64,000 nucleotides of DNA from Apoderus coryli (taxonomy: Eukaryota > Arthropoda > Insecta > Coleoptera > Attelabidae). Position numbers and translations under genes: made by a program. Every line of letters starts with the position of its first letter. The stretch's first letter is position 1. Of the stretch, positions 1 to 11,949 are shown piece by piece. The stretch covers positions 17,142,297-17,206,296 of the forward strand of contig OU452206.1 of NCBI GenBank assembly GCA_911728435.2, given 5' to 3'. The notes beneath the pieces were generated by a model, which saw nothing but the letters and a program-made list of their open reading frames with translations, made no database searches and was not told the DNA's origin.

Positions 1-2036
1 TTTTTTTTTCCAATTATTGGCATCTTGTCATTGAATTGACATCCAGCCAGCGTAAGTATGGACCTACAGTTTAACCCCAAGGCGCCTATTCTCGAGCATA
101 AGAGAAGAGGATCACTCACATCGCTGAAGTGACCATTCCCTTCCTTGAATTTCTCTTACGATGAAAAATCAGTATTCTCGAATATAATAGAAACGGTGTG
201 ACCGTGAGGTGATCGTGGAATAAACTGCGCAGCGTTGTCAACTCGTTTTATACAAAAAGCCATAAATTTCACGTGTAAAACGATTTTTTAAAAACAGTGT
301 TTTAGCGTAACGTAAATATTATGTTTTAAATTATTTTAACTAGGTAGGTGTGCAAATGTAGCGAAGAGGTTTCGTAAATTGTTTTTCTCATAGTTTTAAC
401 TGTGCGAAATAAAATTATAAAGGTAAATTCCACGTAAAACGGACGACTATGCGTAGTCAATAACCAAGGCGCATTAACTATATAGGTTACGTCATTGAGC
501 AGCTTTAGGGTGAGGGGATTGTGCGGGGGTCGTGACGTCAGCGGCGACCGGAGTTCTGTTGCCACTAGGTTAGTTTATATTTGCGCAAATTTAGTTTATT
601 GTTTTTGAGATTGGCGTTTTCATTACGTTAGTGTTGGGAGCTGTTACTGAACGAATTTTATACTTCCTCGAATAAGAGTTTCCCTAAACATACATTTAAA
701 ATTATTGTAATAACTTAGAATAGTTAATTTATAATATTTAATTAAAAGCTCACGGAAATAAACAAAATCCTGAACTAAAGACTTCCCAATTTGTAATTTA
801 TGATTGTTGAAAAAACATGCACCACGTCTATCCATCATTTTTCATGGTGAACGAAAACACCAATTAGTTTCAAGAAAATATTGAATGTGACATGATGAAA
901 TTACCTCCAACAACTTCGATTACTGCTGCGTACGTAGAGAGGTCGGATAAAAATTTTTAGGGAATTACATTATTGAAGAGTGGAAGCCATTAGGAGTTTT
1001 TAGTGATTCTTGTTCCATTAACAGTTCAAATATACCTATAGATGTATAATAAAGTTTGCCAGCATCGTGAAGCATTTTAGATTTGAAAGTTATATTATTA
1101 TGAAATTAGTTTCTCTGCTTCAACCAGCTTTTAACAACTCAAACTTTTCAAAAGATTTTTGTTGGAAAATATTTGCTGACTCTCATTGCGAAATTATTTA
1201 TCAATGTTTGGATTAAGTATGTAACTATTTGGTTATTTACAAAACTGTAAGAACAAATAGTTTCTCAGTTAATGTAGCTTATTATTAAAGATCAGAGGCG
1301 TTCCACAAAGCTTGGGGGGGAATAAATAGGATCCATCCCCCGAAAATGTGTCATCTTGTATTAGAGGTATTAATTGACATTAAATTGCCGGTAATATTGG
1401 GTTTTTGACGTGTAATAAACGTACCAAATTTCAATTAACTGATTAACAAATTCTTATAGAGATAAAACAAAAATAAAATTGGATCTTCGACACCCTGTAG
1501 GTATCTCGGACACAAAAGGGTTTTGGACATATGTTTATAAGAAGTTCAGAAAAATAAATAAAAATAGAAGTGGCATAACAAGAAACTAATCACAAAAATG
1601 TTTGAAGCCTACATAACCTTTACTTTTTTACTAATAAAATCTAACACTGTTGCAAATTGTTCGTTTTATTCATAGAATCAGAACTCTTATTTCACATCCC
1701 AGTGTAAATTTTTATTAGGTTTGGTCACAGTGTTCTTACATTGCAGAACTATACAATATTTAAAATATTTCTTTTTGTATTCGGCTTCCATTATATGTTC
1801 ACAAAATATTTAACGTCAAGAAATCAATGAAATATAATATGATTCACAACAATACAGTTCTACGGATATAAATGTGTGACAACCCCGCGGAGGGATTTGT
1901 TATTATTTACATTTCACGTTGACGTGTGGAGTGCGAGTAGTGCTACGTACAGTTTTATAACACGAATGAAGTGAATTTTACGAGACTCTTCCACTTTACT
2001 GCATTTGTAGTGTGTAAAACTAGTTTTCTTTAAATA
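1..2036. other. AT-rich sequence, no gene recognised; end of it may be a 5' flank
   Basis: No protein family is recognised in either strand. Details seen: a perfect TGACGTCA palindrome at 533-540 in a locally GC-richer stretch, an ACACCCTGTA motif near 1484 resembling a Tc1/mariner-type terminus, and a GC-richer stretch at 1880-1990 just upstream of the THAP exon at 2037, which could be its 5' UTR or promoter. Confidence 0.4.
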
Positions 2037-3210
2037 ATGGGTAGAAAAAAGTGCTTAGTTTGCATGTCGAGTGATTTTCCGACCGAGGTTACGTGTCACA
2101 AGTAAGTACAATGGCGTAGATTTTGGGATTTTGCAGCGATAGCAGTTAACATAAGTTGTTTAAATATACTATACACCTAGTTGCAAAATAGACAGTAATA
2201 TAATAGACAACAATAATTGTAAATTCATAAAATGCTTTATACTTCATAATTTCTCAATTAATAGGAGCATATCAGAATATTTTGCTGGAAGCCGGAGTGT
2301 CAGAGAAAGTTAACTTTCGTACTATTGTTTGCTATTGAAATTGCAGTGTTTTTGGGGTCCCAAATTGGGTCTTTTTCTGCTACATACAAAATATATATCT
2401 ACATATCCGGAAAAATTATGTCAAAATTGTTTTTAAATTTTTATCCATTTGGTAAATTCATTAAGCTTGAGCGAAGATACAAAATATCATATAATATCAA
2501 TGGGAAACTGTATTACGCATAAGACAAATAAATAAAGAGAGAAGTATACTTACAATTATTATGATAAAGACAAACTGTTTGCTGGAACTGAAACGATCGT
2601 ATCTGAAAGGGTCGGAAACGTTACATGTATGATGATATGCACAGACCTTTAAGTAAGTACCTAACAATAAAGAGAAGATATGGGATGGGGCGCAAGTGGG
2701 CCCTATGATTCTATATAGCACTTATTCATGTTTTATTTATAGTGTAGTAGAATAATTCTTGTAGGTTTCCCAGTGATCAAGCCGTTAGAAGAGAGTGGTG
2801 TACATCCCTTAGAATATTTGGAAAATAAACATGCATATCGCACACAGCCATTCCTGTTCGCCATGTTCAGTAAGTTGATATTTTTGTGTGATTAGAAATA
2901 TTACAATTTATTGAAAATATTTTTTAACAGATTATCCTCGGATTAGCGTCTACAGTTGAAGTTGCAAAAAGTATGATCATTTACAGCCAGTTCTTCAGAA
3001 ACTCTGTCTGCGTCCGAAGTTGAGGAAGAAAAGTATGTGCGAAACTATTCTAATCACATACATATTGGTCACCGCAACAATGAAGTGAAATATGTGGCAT
3101 TTTTTTTTCAGCCTGACCCAGCATAATGTGGAGATCAAGGACATTTCAAAAAGTGACACATTAACAGCAAGTTCCTCTGAAACCCTATCAATAATTGTAT
3201 TTTTTTAATA
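2037..3210 (+). pseudogene. THAP-domain gene fragment, degenerate
   Basis: Exon 1 (2037-2101) reads MGRKKCLVCMSSDFPTEVTC then H, before GTAAGT. Exon 2 starts at 2765 after TTGTAG and completes Lys, then FPSDQAVRREWCTSL. This is the N-terminal half of a THAP zinc-coordinating DNA-binding domain (C-x2-C, then K/R-F-P and W), with the intron at the place common in THAP genes. The frame stops at 2826-2828, but the +1 frame continues ENKHAYRTQPF, like a decayed end of the domain in which the C-x2-H pair is lost. Possible later exons lie at 2931-3030 (SSSETLSASEVEEE) and from 3112 (a similar SSSETLS stretch), each with plausible splice sites. It is either a broken THAP gene or part of a THAP-type transposase. 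Confidence 0.6.
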
Positions 3211-3710
3211 CGTAATCATTAAAGAATCTAATCAATTGCAATAATTTGAGAACCGTCGAGGTTTTATTTGAGAACCGTCCAAATAGTTTTTTTTTGTTGG
3301 TTTGATAATAATTTTTATCTTGTCTAAACTTAGTAGAAACAGATTTAGTTTCTCAGGTCTAGGAAAGATAATCGATTCATTTCAAATGTGGTTTCTTATA
3401 ATTAGTAAATGTTAAAACAAAAATTCTACATTATATACCTTTGCATTTAATAATAAATATTTTCATAATATAGAAAGTGTTTCCTTTTAATCCTAGACAT
3501 CTATTATTTAATAAATTATATTTGAAACAATGCTACAGTTCCTGCGTAGGTATGTATTTATTATTGAAAACTGCAACCACGATTTCAAAAGAATTATACT
3601 ACGCCACTGACTTTTGTTTACATGCAATCCATCTGTCATTAAAAAGGTAAATATTGACCTTTATGTTATGAAGACAAACATTGAAATTAGATGACATTTC
3701 TATCCCAACT
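3211..3710. other. AT-rich spacer, nothing recognised
   Basis: No coding potential, repeat border or RNA gene is visible between the THAP fragment and the inverted-repeat transposon. Confidence 0.4.
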
Positions 3711-4363
3711 AGCAATTCGACATTCTTATAGAACTAATATATTTTATAATTATTTTATTGCCGCTTAGTAAAAACTTTTTTGTTTTTTAAAGGTTCGTTT
3801 GGTGATAAAACTGCTGTGTTAAACTTTTCTGTGAGAAAAACTGTTTTAAGAACGTTTTTACAGCAAAATAATAAAATAGTTATAAAATATGATATCGTAA
3901 CAGTTTTATAAACGTTTATAAAATATTTTTTATAGGACGAATTTGTTCCGAATGATAATTGGTTTTAAAAGCATTTTGTAAAAGTACTAGTCTGGATTAA
4001 CTTGTTCCTTTAAAAACAATTATAAAATTATGCTGTTAAAGTACGTTTCGTAATAATAAAATAGTTTTTTTATTGTCGTTATTAAGAGCGATTTGTTTGC
4101 TGCAGCAAATTTGTGCGCAAATTAATAATTACAAAATTGTTTTTTAGTTATTTTATTAAAAACAATAAAAAAATAAATATGTTGCCAATGCATATTTTAT
4201 AAAATTAAAATGCTGTCATAAACATTACCTAGAACTAATATATAACATAGTCTTATTTATTTTCAACTGATATTTATTGTTATATCATACACAGGTTTAA
4301 AATGTCCAAACGAAAAGCAGTTGTGCATTTAATAGAAAATTAATTACAATATTATAAATTATC

Positions 4364-4543
4364 AAAGGGAAAACATTAGTGACTATAACAAAACTAAGAG
4401 AAAACATGCGAACATGGGCAGTATCAAATAATGTTCCGCATTTTTCCCAAAAGAAGCTTTTTGCTATACTCAATAAACACATGCCAAATTTTCTACCTCA
4501 AGATCCTCGAACTCTCTTAAAGACACTCAACAAACCGTTTTAA
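4364..4543 (+). pseudogene. Transposon-encoded ORF remnant (C-terminal piece)
   Basis: The frame ending at the TAA of 4541-4543 reads TITKLRENMRTWAVSNNVP, then FSQKKLFAILNKHMPNFLP, then DPRTLLKTLNKPF. A short L-R-x-W-A-V..N-[IV]-P..L..LL..L..LP.D.RTLL module of this shape occurs in many insect and cnidarian proteins that I associate with DNA transposons. That association is recollection, not something the sequence proves. A short start (MSKRKAVVHLIEN) at 4303-4341 ends in a stop 20 bases before this frame, so the gene is broken or spliced. It lies inside the inverted-repeat element above. Confidence 0.5.
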
Positions 4544-5103
4544 TAACGGCAGTTATAAGTTATAACATACATAACATAAACAAAGGGCTCAATTTAGGTT
4601 ATGTTTAAATTACTCCCGTAAAAGCTAATAAGAGAGTAACTATAAAAGCATTTTGTTTTATAAGAACCCATTAAAAGCTTTTATAAAACATATGTTAAAG
4701 TTTGTTTTGTAAAACTCTGTTTACTATTTTATTATTATTCCAATATTGAGACGATGCGACACACGGCGGCGACTCACACAAGCATCAAAGTATCAAGCAC
4801 GAATACTTCAAGTAGACAGGACTAGACTTGATTAATTTCTATACATTTTATCTTATATATTTTTTGCAGCACCTTTTAATTAAATTTTGATTTTTTAGAG
4901 CATTTATCTCCAAGCTTGTTTTAGTTTGTTTTACTATTAATTTATTTTAAATTAACGGCAAACGATTACTAAATACATAAAACTTCAAGAAAAATACTTG
5001 TAATTAGCTTCATTATTCATTATCAAGCTTAGTGAAATATATTTTTTTTACTCCATAACTGGTTTATAAAAAATTCTTCACGTTTACATAAAACATAGGT
5101 ACC

Positions 5104-5184
5104 TATAGTACGACACAGTTAATATACGCTTTTAAATGGGCTATCCATATAAAAGTGTATCATTCTTAACTGTGTCGTACTATA
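5104..5184. repeat. Perfect 19-bp inverted repeat hairpin
   Basis: TATAGTACGACACAGTTAA (5104-5122) is exactly complementary to TTAACTGTGTCGTACTATA (5166-5184), with a 43-base loop. It is nested in the 3711-6228 transposon. It may be a tiny MITE flanked by AT-rich target sequence or a structural element. Confidence 0.75.
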
Positions 5185-5283
5185 CCAACTTATATTTTGG
5201 CTAGTATCCATATTATGATAGATATAAAAGAATCATATCATTCTTATGCTATCAAAGGGGTTTCAGGTAATATTAATTTTATA

Positions 5284-5484
5284 TTACATTTTATTTGCAC
5301 TTAAAATATTATGAGATTTATGTTTTTTTAACGAATACGCCCCTGTATAAAACAATTCTGCAGATATTTTGTAATAGCTATCTAAAGAGCATACTCGTCT
5401 GGGTTGAGATAATTTTGTTTTATAAGCATCGTATAAGGAAGAAGCCATTTTTGGTTTCTTTAAATTGTTAGCCATGTTGACCAA
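5284..5484 (-). other. Possible coding remnant in the inverted-repeat transposon
   Basis: An open minus-strand frame reads MVNMANNLKKPKMASSLYDA and later SLDSYYKISAELF. The composition looks less random than the neighbouring AT-rich DNA, but I recognise no family. It could be a piece of the element's second gene or chance. Confidence 0.2.
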
Positions 5485-6228
5485 ACTTTTAAAATTAATA
5501 TTTTTTATAATTTGTAAAATTATCTTAGCTAATAAGGTATACAGAATCAGTCATTACATAATGAAGGATCTCCCAAAAGATTATTTTCAACAATAAGTGA
5601 CAATAAAAAAAAAATTTTATATAATTTATAAAATCTAAATTAATTAATTTACATAATTCGCGAGGCGCATTAAAATTTTAGTAATAATATACAATATATT
5701 TAACAGTAAATTTTGTTTCGCAGCCAAATCTGCTCATGGATGAATTTTATCTGACTAATTTTATTATTCATTATTGGGTAGGTATTATAGCGTTTTATAT
5801 TATTTTTACCTCCATGATTGTTCAGATTTTATTAATGTGTACCAACAACAATGCATAATAATTATAAAATAATTTTGTGTAAAAAGGTATTTTAAAAAAA
5901 CGTTTATATCCTTTAACAGTTTTATAGTAGTTCTACAAATATGTCGTTTTGTTCTAGTAATAGAGCTATAATAAAACTGTTTTATAACAGTTTTATTTGA
6001 TTTTTATTAGATATTTATAAACGTTCTAAAAACTATTGTATAATAGCAACAAGCAACATTTATAGAACCGTTAACGAGTCGATTTGTTTTATAAATCTGC
6101 GCCTTTTTCGTGTTTATAAGGCGCGTAAGAACGTTGTGAAAATGTTTATAAAACAATGGGTGTTTTATAAAATATATTTTATAAACGTTCTTACAGCAAT
6201 TAAAAAAGTTAAATTGTTAGTTGGGATA

Positions 6229-6613
6229 TTTGTTTATTTTTCTGAGATACGAAGTGATTTAATTTTTCTGTAAATGGTTCCTACATATGTGAAAGAATAT
6301 ATTCATGGAAACGTTTGGTAACAACTAATTAGGTTAAACTTACATCGTTAATAACCAGAGTTTAAAAAATATAAGATATTTTTTAAACAGCATAATATAT
6401 ACCTATATGACCAAAAAAAACTGATTATTAACGAGGCCATGACAGCCGTACCTAGTTATTATAACAAAGTCTCCAAAATTAAAATTGCTATGATATTGAT
6501 TTAGTTGCGACACATATGAAGTAAAAACAGTAATAATTGCCAGCAAGCGTATATGTATGCTTTTTTTCGCTAATTAAACCACTAAATCAATAACACAATA
6601 CATTTCTGTCGGA
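6229..6613. other. AT-rich spacer between two transposons
   Basis: Nothing recognisable. It separates the inverted-repeat element ending at 6228 from the TA-flanked element starting near 6614. Confidence 0.4.
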
Positions 6614-9600
6614 TATACAGTGTGTCCACGGATTGAGTGCATGCAAATGATAAAAATAAGTTTCGGGTTGACACTTAACCTATTGTGGATCAGTCTGTGA
6701 ACGATATATATCAATATATTTCATTTTTATTCAATTATCTAATTCATTTTCATATGATTTTGTATTTTAATTCATATTTCTATATAAGTAGACTTAAATT
6801 TAATTATTGTCCACACGGCGCAGGTCTGACCTTATCCTGTACCTATATCCTAGAGACCTGCGCTAAGGACATTTTTTAAGTGGCCATCATTAGTACGAAA
6901 GGTGAATTGTTGGAAGACAGATTGTCCGTGCGATCGTTAATTGTGTGCTACTTATTTGAAATAATAAGATTGTGTAAACTCTGTGTGGTGAAGCCAGACG
7001 AAGAAAAGAGGGCCCTCAAGAAGCATAACACAAGAGAAAAGGTAGGTCTCACTCCTTACATTCTCCCTTTTTATCTATATGCGGCATATTCCGTGGGACA
7101 TTCTATATTGAAAAAAAAATACTTAATTTTAAACGGCTGATACAATCCACTTAAACTGCATTTCTGCAACAGCCTGCTTAGTCTAAAACTAAGAAGTTGA
7201 AAAAATGAATCCGATAAATAATTACAGGTTGTTTTTGAATTTTAAAATATTGTGAAGGGTGAAGTAGGCACTTTTGATTTTAAAATTATTAAAAATGTTT
7301 ACTTACAAAAGTTCGACAGATCGGCGATCGTTTATTTTTTTATGTGACACAAACTCACAGTATTTTTATTATTAGGTATCTATCAGAAAAATAAGAAGAA
7401 ATGTACACTAATATAAAACACATGGACACATTGTATATTGTATTACATTTGTTTTTTTTTCTGATTTATGCCATGCAATTTGCATTTAAAAAATATCACA
7501 AAAAACTGAACGTAGGTTAAAAAAAAATTCGACAAAACTCTTTCTCGTCAAAATAGGCCTCAAGTTCAGCAAGCATTCTCTTGAGATTTGGAAAGAAGAA
7601 AAAGTCGCTGGGGGCTGAATATTTTATTTAAAAAATTTTGACAAAAGTAGTTAGATAGGTAGTTGGATTAATTATTTAGCATGTTATTATTTTTGCTTTT
7701 TTATTTCTAATTTTGGAATAAAGTAGTTAAGTAGTTGGGTTAGTTTAGAATGTTATTATTATTATTTCTATATTTATAATAACATAAATTATAGTGTGCT
7801 TTTTAGATTTTAAATCTTTGATGATAACATTTCGTCCAAGTATCAGGTTTTGTTCATTTTTCTTCTCTTTGGAGGCACTATTGATACGCACATATTTTAT
7901 ATTTCAGATCTTCTAGGCCAAGTTCTTGTACGCAAAATAATTGTTTTTTTTTAGTTTTATTATAAAATTTAGTTGGCCCCCTTTTCTACTATTTACGAAC
8001 CCCTGTGTAAACAAAATTCTTATGCTGCATGTTGAAGGTTATCTTATATCAAAGCTATATAAGTAGCCAATTTTTCTGTTATATTTGGAAAAATATTTTT
8101 TTTTTTCGTTTTTGACCCTTTTTCGAATGCCTGTGTAAACCAGTTCTGTATGTAACATTTTTTAGGTTATATTCTATCACAACTACGAAAAATTATTCCG
8201 TATTCCGAATAAGTTAAGGAAGTATATATGTTTTTATTTTGACCCCTTTTACACTATTACGAACGCCTATGAAATCAAGTTATTTATGACACATATTTTA
8301 GGTTATATTGTATCAAAGCTATAAATAACTAGTCAATATTTCTGCTATGTTTAAGAAATTCGTTTTTTCTAAACTTTTTACCCCATTTTACACTTTTTTC
8401 GAATGTCAATGTAGTCTAATTGTTTAGGTTAAATATTTTAGGTTATGTTTAATTAAACGCACAAAAAATTATTCAATATTTTGGATAAGTTTAAGAACTA
8501 TGATTTTTTAAATTTTTGAACCCTCTTTTAAACTCTTTGCCTATAAATATCCTGTATTTTCGTACCAAATGTGGTTAAAATTCATTACGTGGTTTTTGAG
8601 TTGTCACGGATACAATTTTTTTTTGACCGTTTTATAGAATTTTCACGGGCGCCTATTGTACATTAATTTTTGTCGTGTATTTTGAACACCAATTCAACTA
8701 GTTAAATATATAAAATTTTAGATTTAATTTTTTTTTTATTTTACCCCTTTTTCTATTAGTTACGAACGCCAATGTAAATAAAAATTTTATGCTGCATTTT
8801 TTAGGTAATCTTATATCAAAGCTATATATAATTAGCCAATTTTTCTGGTATATTTGGGAAACATTTTTTTTCGTTTTTGACCCTTTTTTAGACTATTTCC
8901 GAACGCCTGCGTGAACCAATTCTTTTATGTAACATTTTTTAGGTTATATTCTATCACAACTATGAAAAATTATTCCATATTTCGAATAAGTTTTAGGAAA
9001 TATATATTTTTTATGTTTTGACCCCTTTTCCACTAAATAGCGTTCGTAAATACGAACGCCTATAAAAGGAAGTTATTTATGACACATTTTATAGGTTATA
9101 TTCTATCAAAGCTATAAATAATTAGTTAATATTTCTGCTATATTTAAGAAGTACGTGTTTTTTTAAATATTTTTACCCCATCTTACACTAGTTTGGAACG
9201 CAAATGTGGTCTAATATTTTATTTTCAATATTTTAGGTTATATTCAATTAAATGCGTAAAAAAAATATGCAGTATTTCGGATAAGTTTAAGAACTATGAA
9301 TTTTTTTAATTTTTAAACCCTCTTTTAAACCCCTTGCCTACGCTGAATGTTTCCCAAAATCTAATCAGCTCCTTGCCATGTCCAATAGTATTTGTGGTTA
9401 AAATCTGTTATGTGGTTTTTGCGTTTTCGTGCATACAGACAGACAGACTGACAGACAGACATTTTTTTAAAACTACTTATTTATGTATAAAATGACCAAA
9501 AACCGATGAAATAAAAAAAAATAAAATTTCATGAAACTAATAGTCTCCATATATATTACATATTATATGATATGGAGAGCTAAAAATACTAAAATTAAAA

Positions 9601-9796
9601 AAAAAATCAACAACACTTAATAGACCCGAATTTTTTAAAATTCATCGTGAAAACACCCTGTACATTAATTAATCGAACTTACTTTTTCAACGTATTAGTT
9701 TTTGACGAAGCTGATTTTCAAAAGGTAAAATTTCAACTCGAGACTTTTTTTGTCATTTACCCTTATGTGCACTCAATCCGTGGACACACTGTATAG
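6614..9796. mobile_element. Tc1/mariner-like transposon shell with CAGTGTGTCCAC termini
   Basis: The left end TACAGTGTGTCCACGGATTG (from about 6617) and the right end ending near 9793 form an inverted repeat of at least 25 bp, flanked by TA on both sides, which fits Tc1/mariner insertion. No transposase is legible. Open frames at 6685-6879 and 6880-7140 show no known motif. Much of the interior (7843-9586) is the Helentron-like element annotated separately, apparently inserted into this shell. Confidence 0.65.
7843..9586 (+). mobile_element. Helentron/Helitron-like non-autonomous element, copy A
   Basis: This shares its whole plan with the copy at 47457-49765: a start reading TCAGGTTTTGTTC, an internal array of about 135-base sub-repeats each containing a variant of TACGAACGCCTATG and TTTTTTAGGTTAT, a short CAGA microsatellite (about 9436-9463), and a 3' hairpin TCTCCATAT...ATATGGAGA followed by GCTAA. 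Internal tandem repeats, a GTCT/CAGA microsatellite and a 3' stem-loop are the plan of DINE-1/Helentron-type elements. No helicase is encoded. Classification rests on architecture only. Confidence 0.5.
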
Positions 9797-10435
9797 ATAA
9801 AAAAAAAATTGACTGCATTGTTATATTGTGTACAGAGATAATGGAAATCCTACGTTTATTAGCAGATGATTCGATATATAGTTCGAGTATCATTGCCTTA
9901 CACTACGCTACATTTTTCAAAACCAAAAAATGTTTAATTAGTTTAGAATTGTATTGTGGTAGTGAGCGGAATTTTATTGACAAAACATTTTATGACTGGC
10001 CTCGGATATTAGCGCTCGTACAGTATGGGCTATTTTATATGAAATTGTCTGTAATCGTGGTCGTGTCACTATGCTAAACTTTTAAGGCTGACGAGAGGGT
10101 CAGGCTGAAGAATGCGAAAGTCAGGTCATCAATTTACTCCGGTCGGTTGATATTTTCTAATACTGTTATTAAGTGCTATTTCATGATTCAGTTTTTGAGG
10201 ATGCGACGTTTAATTGCCTGTTTGGAAAATTGGAGGTCAACTAGCTCTAGGGAGACCTCGTATGTATCCTACTTGTTTCTGCCTCGTGTCAGGATATTTT
10301 TTAATAAACATTTTGCAACTTTCAATTTCTTGATTTTTAATATTTACCAAAATAGTTCAAAGTTCTCATAAAATTACTATTTTTGAGATAGAAATCGTAT
10401 CTAAATCAATGAATGAAAGGTACAGGTTGATTTGG
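9797..10435. other. Intervening sequence, nothing recognised
   Basis: Open frames at 9826-10077 and 10147-10371 have no recognisable domain. The sequence leads directly into the LINE that becomes legible at about 10440. Confidence 0.35.
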
Positions 10436-10439
10436 TTCC

Positions 10440-11949
10440 CACTGGGAATATATAAAAGACCTTTTCGACGATGTGAGAAATATCACATCCGTAGCTAGGG
10501 TAGGACTGGAAGACACAGGTCCCGAAATCACGAAAGACGAAGTCACCCACACATTAAACAACATGAGCAACGGTAAATCTCCTGGCCCCGACGGAATTCC
10601 TATCGACATTCTTAAGATCATAAGTGATCAAGATTTGGATGTCGTGGTGAGACTCTTGAACAGCGTCTATGAGTCTGGAAAACTACCAAAGGAATGGCTC
10701 TCATCAGTCTTCATATGTTTACCGAAATAATCGGGCGCAAAAGAGTGCAGTGACCACCGTACCATAAGCCTCATGTCCCACACTTTGAAACTACTGTTAA
10801 AAATTATACTCAACCGCATCCACCAGAAACTCGATCTGGATATAAGTGACAGTCAGTTTGGCTTTCGCAAAGGATTAGGTACAAGAGAAGCACTATTCGC
10901 ATTCAACGTAATAGTGCAGCGATGCCTAGATGTTAATCAGGACGTATATGCCTGCTTCATCGACTATAATAAGTCGTTTGACAGGGTCCGCCACGACCAG
11001 CTGATGGAAATATTACAATGTAAAAACCTAGACCACCAAGACCTGCAAATCATCTCAAATCTCTATTACAACCAAAATGCCATCGTCAAAGTAGATCAAC
11101 AAAATTCTGGCACCATCTCAATAAAGAGAGGTGTACGTCAAGGTTGTGTTCTGTCACCTATTTTGTTTAATGCCTACTCTGAAGAGATTCTAAAAAGGGC
11201 AATGGAAAATGACAGTGCAGGAATAAAAGTAAATGGAGTGCCTATAGTTGTTCTAAGATACGCTGATGATACCGTAATTTTAACGGAAAACCTGGAAGAT
11301 CTACAAATTTGGTCGATATAGCGAAGAATACGGCCTTACACTCAACGTAAACAAAACAAAGTTCATGAAAATAACAAAGAAGGCCCAGACTAACAACCAA
11401 CAGATAACCGTCAAAGGTGAACCCATCGATCAGGTAGAGAACGACTACACGAAAGAAATAAAAGCACGCATAGAAATAGCAAGGTCCAATTTCAATATCA
11501 TGAAAAGAGTTTTGTGCAATAGAGGTCTAAGCCTAAAACTGAGACTGAGACTAGTTAGATGTTATGTTTTTGCCACTCTGCTTTATGGCGTCGAGGCATG
11601 GACTTTGAACGCAGAAATAACCAAAAGACTAGAAGCTTTTGAAATGTGGGTGTACAGAAGAGTACTGAAGGTGTCATGGGTCGATCGGATAACTAACTTA
11701 GAAATACTTGAACGACTAAACATAGAAAGAGAGTTATTAATAACAATTAAAAGCAGGAAACTTCAGTATCTCGGCCATGTGACTCGTGGACTAAGATACG
11801 CCTTACTTCAATTGATAATGCAGGGAAGGAGGTTGAGAAACTTGAGAGAGTGGTTTGGATGTTCCTCGATAGAGCTTTTTAGAGCAGCTGCATCGAAAAT
11901 AAGAATTGCCATGATGATCGCCAATCTTCGTCGCGGAGATGGCACCTAG
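10440..11949 (+). pseudogene. RTE-like LINE reverse transcriptase, 5'-truncated and broken
   Basis: The protein reads EYIKDLFDDV, NGKSPGPDGIPIDILK, a TAA stop at 10728-10730 in an otherwise continuous frame, then SQFGFRKGLGTREA, CFIDYNKSFDRVRHDQL, GVRQGCVLSPILFNAYSEEI and the catalytic RYADDTVIL (about 11255-11281). A frameshift or deletion follows at about 11315. The thumb and C-terminus continue to 11949 (SEEYGL.LNVNKTKF, FATLLYGVEAWTLN, KLQYLGHVTRG), with a further small deletion near 11432. The motifs are those of the endonuclease-reverse transcriptase LINEs common in insects (RTE-like). The endonuclease half is missing. The copy ends in an AG microsatellite next to an ACACCCTGTATA motif. 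Confidence 0.9.

Larger units (their letters stand above)
3711..6228. mobile_element. 2.5 kb terminal-inverted-repeat DNA transposon, unclassified
   Basis: The left end TATCCCAACTAGCAATT (3711-3727) mirrors the right end AATTGTTAGTTGGGATA (6212-6228), with TA outermost on both sides. Both terminal regions, roughly 3770-3960 and 5880-6200, are packed with variants of a GTTTTATAAACGTT-like motif, consistent with subterminal transposase-binding repeats. A remnant coding piece lies at about 4303-4543 and a perfect hairpin at 5104-5184. I do not recognise the superfamily from the termini. Confidence 0.7.

Noticed and set aside
2325..2522. 65-codon open frame between the THAP exons
   Set aside because: Low-complexity, no family resemblance; it lies in the presumed intron.
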